Source: SKVR01 sp046291875
Lineage (GTDB): Bacteria > Bacteroidota > Bacteroidia > Bacteroidales > UBA7960
Assembly: GCA_046291875.1 (NCBI GenBank)
Contig: JBKBSF010000023.1
Coordinates: 8,489-72,488, forward strand
Direction: 5' to 3'
DNA length: 64,000 nucleotides
Shown: piece after piece, positions 57,372 through 64,000 of the stretch
Layout of the letters: each line of letters begins with the position of its first letter
How positions within the stretch are numbered: position 1 is the stretch's first letter
Position numbers and translations under genes: made by a program
The notes under the pieces: generated by a model
Database searches by the model: none
Told to the model about the DNA's origin: nothing
The model's input: the letters and a program-made list of their open reading frames with translations, nothing else

Positions 57372-57620
57372 CTAACATTTATTGCGAGCACAGGGACTAT
57401 TGGTAACAAAAAAACCCAAAAATGCGCCAATGAACACGTTTTGAATGAAGTCGCTAAAAAAAATGGTTTCCAGTTGCCGACCCTCGGTAAAATAAAAATA
57501 CCCAAACCCTGCAAAGGCCCCAACCAGAATGGCTACTATTGATTTGCGGAAATGAGGGGATTTTACTACCGCAGTTATCCCCTTGTGCTCAGGCTGTGTT
57601 TCCAGTTTCTTGAATTCCAT
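57372..57620 (-). CDS. Small membrane protein with C-terminal SPCARNKC motif
   Basis: 82 residues from the ATG at 57620 (MEFKKLETQPEHKG); a longer frame to 57665 is open but less likely. Two predicted membrane helices (SIVAILVGAFAGFGYFYF and VFIGAFLGFFV) and a cysteine-bearing tail TNSPCARNKC. The two Cys spaced C-x4-C at the very end suggest metal binding or redox exchange, but the family is not recognised. A truncated relative is at 52966-53053, so the gene has been duplicated or shuffled here. Convergent with the DUF4249 gene. Confidence 0.7.
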   Translation of the reverse strand: MEFKKLETQPEHKGITAVVKSPHFRKSIVAILVGAFAGFGYFYFTEGRQLETIFFSDFIQNVFIGAFLGFFVTNSPCARNKC

Positions 57621-57891
57621 AACAACATTGTATTTATATATGCAAATATATAAATCTTTATCCACACCAGATTCAATTAAGCATTATTTAACAAGCCGGA
57701 TGAGGGATATTCTGCGAAACACGAAAAACAATTATGCTACCAACAAGGAAACATTTGCTCCAGAAATACATTGCTGTTTGGCAAGCATGAGCCCCATCTG
57801 ATTCATGATAATCTCAATTAAAATACATTGACCTGGAATTTTTAAGCTCTCTGGATTAATCAATTCACACATCACAGACATTTACTAATAA

Positions 57892-57946
57892 AACCCACAT
57901 GAGCACCGAGCGCTCAGAAAGACAATAAACATGGCGTAAGTGGGTT
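57892..57946. repeat. Inverted-repeat element A
   Basis: AACCCAC (57892-57898) and GTGGGTT (57940-57946) bracket an interior beginning ATGAGCACCGAGCGCTCA, itself a small GAGC/GCTC hairpin. It is similar in layout to element B, 34 bp on. Confidence 0.5.
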
Positions 57947-57979
57947 ACATTTAACAACTTAAATCAAATATTCGAATGA

Positions 57980-58053
57980 AACTTGCATGAGCACTGCGGC
58001 TCACAAAAAAAGATGAACCGAAGCTCGACGCAGTCAAAACAGACATGCAAGTT
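57980..58053. repeat. Inverted-repeat element B
   Basis: AACTTGCAT (57980-57988) and ATGCAAGTT (58045-58053) are perfect 9-bp arms. The interior begins GAGCACTGCGGCTCA and has ACTGC/GCAGT as a further pair. Shares ATGAGCAC and GCTCA with element A. Confidence 0.55.
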
Positions 58054-58054
58054 C

Positions 58055-58070
58055 CCCCGCACAGGCGGGG
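58055..58070. repeat. GC-rich hairpin next to element B
   Basis: CCCCGC, four bases, GCGGGG. It stands out against AT-rich surroundings. No T-run follows, so not a normal terminator. Confidence 0.5.
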
Positions 58071-58623
58071 CAGGCATACGACCAATTACTTAAACAAATT
58101 ATTTTCTGATGAAGTTAACACTCACGAGTAATGCCCCGAGAAAGGCAGTTTTTCCAACAACCGGCAGTCTGAAAAATCTGAAGCCTGGTTTAGAAAACCC
58201 CAAATTATTTTGTACGCTAAAAAACTCAAAAACTTTAAACATTTAATAAATTTTAGTAAATTTGTTTTTTAATTCTAATTGCCATTCTTTTTATTCTAAA
58301 CGAACATATATCCACACTAACACCTATTTAGTTGATTGGTTTTTTGTTCTAATGCCTGACCTGAACCCCTCTCAGCAAGCCAGGAATTCTGGTACTTGAA
58401 AAGGCCACAGTTTTTCAAAACTATTTTGAGTGAATCCAGTACTGAACCTGGATCTTTTACCGCCAGCGGGTAACTTACCATCCTGTCATTTATCCATACA
58501 CAATTCATTGGTTTCTGTTTAGGCAAGACCCATTTGATCAAATCAACTGATCTTGCCTTACAATCTCAGCAATATCAGTATGGGCTTTAAGCTCACACGT
58601 TTTTTTAATTAAAAAAAAATGCC

Positions 58624-60180
58624 ATGAAAAAAATTTTATCATTTCTGATTCTTTCCATGTGCCTGGCCAACTGCATTGTGGCACAGGAAGTAAACGGAAA
58701 AATTTTATCAACCCACAACAACCTTACAGTAGTGAGGGTTTGGGGCACACACCAGGAGCGTGGTTTTGCAGCAGGATATCTTCTTGCTGATAAATTTACC
58801 GATGCGTATGAAAACTATATTGCATGGGCTTTCGGGCCCTATCTGCCCATAGCTAAAATGCTAATACTGGATCCGAGCCACTTTTACATTGATACCGAAT
58901 ACCTTGAAGAAGCTGAAGCCTTTATTCAAGGGGTTCATGCTGCCGGATTCGGAGCGAACCTTGACTTTGCAGATGTACTGGTTGGCAATTGCTTTTTGGA
59001 TATCCAGGGGGTACTGGCCGGCCTGGCCAGCATGCAAACGGGTTGTTCGAGCCTGATGAGCTGGGGCGATGCAACCCGACAGACTGACCTGAATGGCAAA
59101 TCTGTGATTACCCGGCATCTCGACTGGGATATTGTTCCGGTTCTATTGAGAAACCAGGTAATGGTCATTCATATTCCTTCAGAATCCAACGAACAACCCT
59201 GGCTGCTCATCGGATTTGCAGGACAGATCTCTGTCATGTCGGGCATCAATCAAAGTGGATTGGCCATTATGCACCAATCCATGAATGATGTTGTAACCCC
59301 CGGAGCTCCCTTCAGAGCCTACGAACCCATAACCTTTTCCATGCGCAGGGCAATAGAGCGCATTGACCTCAATCAAGATGGTGTAAGCAATGTATTGGAC
59401 ATTAAAGCTGCCCTTACCGTAAACCCTTATGGTTTTGCCAACAATTATATCATTACAGGTCTTGCGCCTGCCTCTGGCAACAGTGATGAAAACATTGCCA
59501 TTGTTGCCGAGGTAGCCAATATGGCTCCTTATTACAGCATCAGGCACAACAACTACCCCGACAACATTCCCGGACAGAACCTTTATGCTGCCAATGCCTG
59601 CATTTCGCGAAATGATGCATTGAATTTTTGCGATCGTTACAACAACATTGTTCAGCATATGGGCAATGGAATGAAAATGAGCTCAAAAAAATGCTGGGAC
59701 CTCATGAAAACCTATTCTGTATTGCCTGGTCGCAATCTTCAGTTTATACAGTTCATTCCCGAAAAGCATTCCCTGAAACTTGGGGTGCATCAAATGGATG
59801 GAACCATCGCCTCCCAGGCTCCCATATTAAGATTTAATACTATCGCAATATTTAAGCTGCCTCAGAATCTAAAGGATGAAATAGTAGAGGATTCTGAATT
59901 CTTCACCCTGGAGCATCACACCCTATCTGAGCATCTGCGGGTATATCCCAACCCCGCGAGAAATTACGTAAGAGTATCGTTTGAGGTTCCCACATCAGAA
60001 AATGTTACAGCAAACGTGTATAACATCCTGGGATCTCTGGTTTACACCCGGCTTTTCTCATGCAATGAAGGCACTTGCGCACTTGACATCGACACTTCCG
60101 GTTGGCCTGAAGGCCACTATCTGATACACGTCTGCAGTACAGAAAAAGTCATGACCCACAAAGTCGCATTGGCAAGGTAG
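58624..60180 (+). CDS. Secreted C45/PLB-like N-terminal-nucleophile amidase with type IX sorting domain
   Basis: 518 residues. Signal peptide 1-20 (ends IVAQ). Amidase body of the C45 / phospholipase-B-like group: HQERGFAAGYLLADK, nucleophile candidate Cys141 in QTGCSSLMSWGD, then SVITRHLDWD, SGINQSGLAIMHQ. At about 245-260 is a DLNQDGVSNVLD loop that fits an EF-hand/dockerin calcium site. The C-terminal 80 residues form a Por sorting domain (LRVYPNPARNYV to THKVALAR). It would be exported and act on an amide such as a fatty-acyl or peptide amide; substrate unknown. Autoprocessing before Cys141 is expected for this class. Confidence 0.78.
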   Translation: MKKILSFLILSMCLANCIVAQEVNGKILSTHNNLTVVRVWGTHQERGFAAGYLLADKFTDAYENYIAWAFGPYLPIAKMLILDPSHFYIDTEYLEEAEAFIQGVHAAGFGANLDFADVLVGNCFLDIQGVLAGLASMQTGCSSLMSWGDATRQTDLNGKSVITRHLDWDIVPVLLRNQVMVIHIPSESNEQPWLLIGFAGQISVMSGINQSGLAIMHQSMNDVVTPGAPFRAYEPITFSMRRAIERIDLNQDGVSNVLDIKAALTVNPYGFANNYIITGLAPASGNSDENIAIVAEVANMAPYYSIRHNNYPDNIPGQNLYAANACISRNDALNFCDRYNNIVQHMGNGMKMSSKKCWDLMKTYSVLPGRNLQFIQFIPEKHSLKLGVHQMDGTIASQAPILRFNTIAIFKLPQNLKDEIVEDSEFFTLEHHTLSEHLRVYPNPARNYVRVSFEVPTSENVTANVYNILGSLVYTRLFSCNEGTCALDIDTSGWPEGHYLIHVCSTEKVMTHKVALAR

Positions 60181-60559
60181 CGCCAATACCTGAGAGTAAC
60201 CAACCAAGGGACTGGCAATTCTGATTTCCCAACAAGCATCAGAAAACCGATCAACTGAGGAGGCTGCTTCCAAAGCCCTATACCAACCGGACGCTGGGTA
60301 AACCGGCAAGCACATTGCAAAACTTGCCGAAGCGAAAATTTCACTGATTGTCCAATACCTTTTCTATCGGTCAGGCAGAGAGTTTTCTCAACCACCCAAC
60401 CACCAGCTGGGGCTCATGAGGCGGCCTCCTGTTTTTGCAAATATTACTCCCCCGGCCCCCAATCGGCAATCCTTGCAAATTCAAGCTTTTTACTATCTTT
60501 ACCGGGCAACCCTACCCGACAATTCAATCCAATCGACATATAACCTAACGCATGTAAAG
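60181..60559. other. Gap before the M49-like gene
   Basis: 379 bp. A TATCTTTA motif at 60494-60501 nearly matches TAnnTTTG, 58 nt before the ATG. The plus frame is open from 60416 but lacks a start context or signal. Nothing else recognised. Confidence 0.4.
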
Positions 60560-62191
60560 ATGACAAGAATTCTCTTTTTTATTGTTACAGCTGTTGCTAC
60601 AGCATGGGCAGGATGTAAAACTACAAGCCCTGAACTGGATCAGAAGCTGCGCGAATGGATCAACCAATACGAAACCGTGGTGCTTACCACCCAGCTGGAT
60701 GGCCTCAGCCAGGCCGAGCGGGAAATGCTCCCCATCCTGATGCAGGCCGCCGACATCATTGACCAGATCTTCTGGTTGCAGGCTTTTGGCCCCAAAGACT
60801 CTTTAAAGGAATTGATGGGAAATACAGCGGCATGGGAATACGCCCTCATCAATTATGGCCCCTGGGGAAGGCTGGAAGGACATACCGCTTTCTTCCCCGG
60901 ATTTGATGACAAACCCCTGGGGGCGCGTTTTTACCCAACTGACATGACGCGTGAGGAATTTGATCAATGGGCCGACCCCTATAAAACATCACCCCATACA
61001 CTTGTAAGGCGCAACGAAAACGGGGATTTGTATGCTCTACCCTACTCCGTTGCCTTCGGGCAAATGAACCAGGAGGTTGTCCGGCTGCTGCACAAAGCCG
61101 CCCGCATGGCAGACTATCCGCCTTTTGCCAGCTACCTTGAAAAACTGGCACAGGGATTCCTTACCGACGATTTCCGCGACAGTGAAACAGCGTGGATGGC
61201 CATGAAGAACAATACGCTCGATGTGATCATGCGCCCACTTGACAAGGGAGAAGACCGCAAATTTGGCTACAAAGCTGCACACAGCTGCTATATTGTGGTA
61301 AAGGACCCGGAATGGAGCCGCCGACTGGAACGTTTTGCCGGCATGGCCGCGAACCTTCAGCAACGCCTGCCTGTCCCCCCTGCCTATAAGCAGGAAACCC
61401 CTGGCGATGCCTCTGAAATCCTGGTGTATGATGCGCTATACTATGCCGGGCACTGCAATGCCGGTCCCAAAATTATTGCCCTGTATCTGCCGCGCGACCC
61501 GGAGGTGCAGGCAAGTACGGGCACCCGCAGCATGCAACTCAAAAATGTGATGGAAGCCAAGTTCAGTGAAATCCTCCTGCCCATAGCACGGATGATGATC
61601 CACCACGACCAGCAGCAGCACATCAGCTCCGATGCGTTCTTTATGCTTACCGCATTCCACGAAATAGCTGCCGCCCTGGGCATTTCACAAACGATAAACG
61701 GACAGGGACCGGTAAGGGAAGCCCTTCGTGAATATCATGGCACCATCGATGCCACCGCCACCGACCTGATGGCGCTTTACCTTATTGCACAGCTTCAGGA
61801 AATGGGCGAGATAACCGCAGAAGAGCTGCAGCAAGCCTATGTAACCTCCTTTGCCAGCATCATGCGCTCAAGCAGGTTCGGAACCGCCGGTGCCCATGGC
61901 ATTGCAGGAATGATACGCTTCAACATTTTTGCTCAAGAAAACGTGTTTACCCGCAACGAAACCACCCAGACCTACCATGTGGATGTAGACAAGATGAAAC
62001 AAGCCGTGGAAAAAGCACTGCAACAAATGCTTACCCTGCAGGGCGATGGCAACTACGAGCTGGCAAAAGAACTGGTAACCCGCTACGGTACCATGCCGGA
62101 AACCCTCAGGTACGACATCAATCGCATCAACGCTGCAAAAATACCCGTGGATGTTGCCTTTAAGCAAGGAGTTGATTTTCTGGATCTGTAA
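60560..62191 (+). CDS. M49-like (dipeptidyl-peptidase III-type) lipoprotein with altered zinc site
   Basis: 543 residues from the ATG at 60560, which gives a lipoprotein signal with lipobox AWAGC (Cys19). The order YGPWGRLEGHTAFFPGF, RPLGARFYPTDMTREEF-type block (about 118-135), and YKAAHSCYIVV matches Bacteroidota Zn-dependent M49-like hydrolases. The metal motif should read HExxH or HExxxH near residue 367; here it is HEIAAALG, so the second His is Ala. The second motif, normally EEAKAD-like, reads IDATATD (396-402), also lacking the Glu ligand. Likely a non-catalytic or reshaped member held at a membrane surface. Confidence 0.72.
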   Translation: MTRILFFIVTAVATAWAGCKTTSPELDQKLREWINQYETVVLTTQLDGLSQAEREMLPILMQAADIIDQIFWLQAFGPKDSLKELMGNTAAWEYALINYGPWGRLEGHTAFFPGFDDKPLGARFYPTDMTREEFDQWADPYKTSPHTLVRRNENGDLYALPYSVAFGQMNQEVVRLLHKAARMADYPPFASYLEKLAQGFLTDDFRDSETAWMAMKNNTLDVIMRPLDKGEDRKFGYKAAHSCYIVVKDPEWSRRLERFAGMAANLQQRLPVPPAYKQETPGDASEILVYDALYYAGHCNAGPKIIALYLPRDPEVQASTGTRSMQLKNVMEAKFSEILLPIARMMIHHDQQQHISSDAFFMLTAFHEIAAALGISQTINGQGPVREALREYHGTIDATATDLMALYLIAQLQEMGEITAEELQQAYVTSFASIMRSSRFGTAGAHGIAGMIRFNIFAQENVFTRNETTQTYHVDVDKMKQAVEKALQQMLTLQGDGNYELAKELVTRYGTMPETLRYDINRINAAKIPVDVAFKQGVDFLDL

Positions 62192-62511
62192 TGATAAGGG
62201 CTGCGATAAAGCCGGGACTTATTCATTTTATGAGGTTCGTTGATGTCGTTTCTGCAGTATTATGAAGGCAAAAGGATTATTTGTAAAAAAATGAATCTAC
62301 GTTGTGATGGAAGCAGATTCAGCTATTAAGCAACTGTCATCCCGAATGTAACAAAGTGAAGTGAGGGATCTCATATTTACAACCTGGGTGTTATCTTTAA
62401 TTTACCGGACAATAGGGATTAAGACCAGGAAAATGCGGGGTATATTTGATAATATAAACAAGTTATGCCCAAGCTAATATGACAGCACATTGCAGAATTA
62501 ACAGAAAATAC
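62192..62511. other. Gap before the toxin-antitoxin pair
   Basis: About 320 bp up to the toxin promoter. It contains a TGTCATCCCGAA...GAGGGATCTC stretch (listed as repeat). No gene seen. Confidence 0.5.
62334..62378. repeat. Dispersed intergenic repeat of the TGTCATCCCGAA / GAGGGATCTC type
   Basis: Begins CTGTCATCCCGAATG and ends GTGAGGGATCTCATA. This wording recurs in intergenic DNA of many Bacteroidota and other bacteria. Only one copy is seen here. Confidence 0.5.
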
Positions 62512-62547
62512 TTTGATATCTTCGGAATTGTTTCTATTTTTGGAAAC
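62512..62547 (+). promoter_or_regulatory. Toxin-antitoxin promoter with overlapping palindrome
   Basis: TTTG (62512-62515), 19 nt, TATTTTTG (62535-62542). GTTTC (62530-62534) and GAAAC (62543-62547) flank the -7 element exactly, forming a likely operator for the antitoxin. Confidence 0.7.
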
Positions 62548-62569
62548 ATATTGGTTTTAACGGACAAAT

Positions 62570-62938
62570 ATGGAGAAACCAATCGAAGTAATATTCCTGA
62601 AACAAGCTGAAGAATTTACTAACTCAATTGAAAACAACCCGAAAAAGAAACTATTTCAGGCAATACGTAAGACCAAAGACCGATTATTCGGACAATGGTT
62701 TACAAAATTGAAAAGTAGTGACGGGATATTTGAGTTTAGAGTTGATGACAGCGGAAAATTTTATCGGCTTTTTGCATTCTGGGATACGGAAGGAGAAGAA
62801 GAAACATTGGTTGTGGCTACTCACGGACTAATAAAAAAGACTAACAAGACACCACCAGCGGAAATTCGGAAAGCAGAGCAGATAAAGCGGGACTACTTCG
62901 AAGAAAAGAAAACTGAGAAAAAGAACAAATCAAAGTAA
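62570..62938 (+). CDS. HigB-type toxin (phage Gp49-like, RelE/ParE superfamily)
   Basis: 122 residues. The body FTNSIENNPKKKLFQAIRK, GQWFTKLKSSDGIFEFRV, YRLFAFWDT and VVATHGLIKKTNKTPPAEI is the Gp49/HigB-type pattern; a Lys-rich tail follows. Family members cut mRNA on the ribosome. The gene precedes its antitoxin with a 6-bp gap, the toxin-first order of HigBA. A consensus promoter with a palindrome over its -7 box lies just upstream. Confidence 0.88.
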   Translation: MEKPIEVIFLKQAEEFTNSIENNPKKKLFQAIRKTKDRLFGQWFTKLKSSDGIFEFRVDDSGKFYRLFAFWDTEGEEETLVVATHGLIKKTNKTPPAEIRKAEQIKRDYFEEKKTEKKNKSK

Positions 62939-62944
62939 TGAGCT

Positions 62945-63268
62945 ATGACGACAAGAAAATATAAGACCTTAGGAGAACTGGAAGACAAATATTTCGGTGA
63001 ACGTGGAACGCCCGAGAGAGAACAGTATGAATTTGAGCTCAGCATGGAGATATTGGGCGAAAAACTCAAACAAATCCGGAAAGAAAAGAAAATGACCCAA
63101 GAAGAATTGGGGAAATTAATCGGAGTTCAAAAAGCACAGATTTCCAAATTGGAGAACGGAGCAAGCAGTGCGACAGTTTCCACCATTTTGAAAGTATTTA
63201 AAGCACTGAAAGCAAAAGTGAAATTCCAGATTGTAATTGAAGATGGAAATCAATTAGCCGTTTCGTGA
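62945..63268 (+). CDS. HigA-type antitoxin with XRE helix-turn-helix
   Basis: 107 residues. The XRE domain is at about 38-95 (LKQIRKEKKMTQEELGKLIGV, quoted to position 20 of the block; QISKLENG), ending with VKFQIVIEDG. The first 35 residues would wrap the toxin. Expected to bind the palindrome at 62530-62547 and repress both genes. It follows the toxin by 6 bp. Confidence 0.88.
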   Translation: MTTRKYKTLGELEDKYFGERGTPEREQYEFELSMEILGEKLKQIRKEKKMTQEELGKLIGVQKAQISKLENGASSATVSTILKVFKALKAKVKFQIVIEDGNQLAVS

Positions 63269-63322
63269 CGACTGAAAAAAAGAAAGCCAGGCCATAACAT
63301 GGTATAACCAATCTCACCAGAA

Positions 63323-63447
63323 ATGACGAGACGGGGCTTGGTGTTAGTTTTGGCGGTCTCTGCTCCGCGTGGGCTCCGGCTTGTTGGATAGTGCACAAGC
63401 CCGCAACGCCCTCATGGAGCGAAGCGGAGTAAATCCGCCTCGTTATG
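63323..63447. repeat. Long imperfect palindrome (attC/REP-like)
   Basis: Nested pairs: ACGAGACGG near the left with CCGCCTCGT near the right; GCTCCGC with GCGGAG; CGGCTTGT with ACAAGCCCG. Flanking CATAAC (63293) and GTTATG (63442). Total about 125 bp. It resembles a recombination site or REP-type element rather than a terminator, because no T-run follows. The wider 63269-63725 interval has no other gene. Confidence 0.5.
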
Positions 63448-63725
63448 AATAACCAGATGGATATACCAGGCACGAAGGCTCATCAATATCTTAGGCAAAG
63501 ATCTGCCTTGTAAACACCTGTCTATGTGCACGTTGCAGTTTTTTGGTCTTTTGAAAGCTATCCGTTTGCTATTTTTCAAGTTTTTCTCCCAGACACGCAC
63601 CTTGGGTATTCACATGAAAAACATAAAATATTCGGCCAATACGTTTATATTTGAAATAGTTTGATGGCCCCGGAGGGGTTATGAGACGAACTGATGTTGG
63701 CAGCAAGGCTAAAGAAGAAAATACC

Positions 63726-63929
63726 ATGAAGCAAAATTTCTATCTCAATTTGTTTTTAACACTTTTTAGTGTTTGGGGTTTTGCAATAAAACCAAATATA
63801 TTGTTTTCTCAAAACAATATTAACAGGGACAATATTATTGTAAGAGATTATGACCTGCACACCGGTTGGATTAGAATACTTTTACATGAACCAGAATTAT
63901 GGGGTTTTATTGATAGAGATTCTAAGTAA
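63726..63929 (+). CDS. Short secreted protein, possibly truncated
   Basis: 67 residues from the ATG at 63726; an in-frame ATG at 63681 is upstream but the signal peptide starts here (FYLNLFLTLFSVWGFA). The remainder, IIVRDYDLHTGWIRILLHEP and LWGFIDRDSK, looks like the beginning of a longer extracellular protein. The stop comes directly before sequence that may be an insertion-sequence end. Confidence 0.5.
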   Translation: MKQNFYLNLFLTLFSVWGFAIKPNILFSQNNINRDNIIVRDYDLHTGWIRILLHEPELWGFIDRDSK

Positions 63930-63931
63930 CA

Positions 63932-64000
63932 TCCCATAAAGTGTGTAAGTTCTAGGAAAAGTTATTCTGGAATTTTTCCGACCCCATCCAAAAGGGTCAG
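63932..64000. mobile_element. Possible insertion-sequence terminus (IS256-like), cut by window edge
   Basis: CATAAAGTGTGTAAGTTC at 63935 on is the kind of end seen in IS256-family elements, whose termini carry TTACACAC-like repeats. No transposase is in the window because it would lie to the right. Based on resemblance only. Confidence 0.3.

Larger units (their letters stand above)
57621..58623. other. Repeat-bearing gap without an identified gene
   Basis: 1003 bp, AT-rich at both ends. It holds two related inverted-repeat elements and a GC-rich hairpin (listed separately). A 74-codon frame on the minus strand (58317-58541) is open but has no recognised pattern. No promoter consensus was found near 58620. 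Confidence 0.5.

Noticed and set aside
58317..58541. 74-codon minus-strand frame in the repeat-bearing gap
   Set aside because: No promoter, no recognisable fold or motif, and surrounding DNA looks non-coding.

Overview
The window comes from a member of the Bacteroidota, most likely a Bacteroidales/Marinilabiliales-type anaerobe or facultative anaerobe. Pointers are a SusC/SusD pair, two further TonB-dependent receptors with carboxypeptidase-like N-terminal domains, several proteins with type IX secretion (Por) C-terminal sorting domains, DUF4249 and DUF6340-type lipoproteins, and promoters of the Bacteroidota form (TTTG, about 19 nt, TAnnTTTG). There is no rRNA and no CRISPR array. The order within the phylum is inferred, not proven.

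Layout. 0-6 kb: SusD (cut by the window edge) and SusC on the minus strand, facing a LacI-type regulator across a 680-bp region with a cluster of CGCAA/TTGCG operator half-sites. 6-16 kb: secreted trypsin-fold peptidase, an acyl-CoA carboxyltransferase with its biotin carrier, RdgB, D-Ala-D-Ala ligase divergent from a PASTA protein, a type IX-secreted protein and RluD. 16-19 kb: a TonB receptor behind a TPP riboswitch, so a predicted thiamin importer. 19-25 kb: AroQ, a GT2 glycosyltransferase, tRNA-Ser, an isolated Cas6, a TPR lipoprotein and two identical tRNA-Glu genes around rpsT. 25-35 kb: RadC, a polysaccharide-deacetylase-like protein, a FemAB/GNAT-like protein, Upp, a MacB-type permease, a NarL-type regulator, an ABC-F ATPase and AspS. 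34.7-42 kb: an unusual lipoprotein and a glycerol cluster (glpD-glpK-glpF-outer membrane barrel) divergent from a DeoR/GlpR regulator. 42-50 kb: aromatic amino acid decarboxylase, DUF6340 lipoprotein, MnmA, a decayed frame, an acyltransferase/methyltransferase pair and a C26 amidotransferase. 50-54 kb: an iron alcohol dehydrogenase with a frameshift, overlapping a hybrid histidine kinase that has lost its phospho-accepting histidine, then a scar in which remnants of two genes are fused head to head. 54-62 kb: TonB receptor plus DUF4249 lipoprotein, a small cysteine-tailed membrane protein, a repeat-rich gap, a secreted C45-like amidase and an M49-like lipoprotein lacking zinc ligands. 62-64 kb: a HigB/HigA-type toxin-antitoxin pair, a long palindromic element, and a short secreted frame ending at what may be an insertion-sequence terminus.

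Most of the window is housekeeping plus nutrient capture (glycan via SusCD, thiamin via the riboswitch-controlled receptor, glycerol via the glp cluster). The accessory, decaying stretches are 46.1-46.8, 52.5-53.9, 57.2-58.6 and 62.2-64 kb. The observations most worth following are the hybrid kinase with both phosphotransfer sites altered and its overlap with an alcohol dehydrogenase, the M49 homologue with a dismantled zinc site, the thioester-domain-like lipoprotein, the orphan Cas6, and the riboswitch with a visible alternative pairing. All are read by eye; no search or folding program was run.
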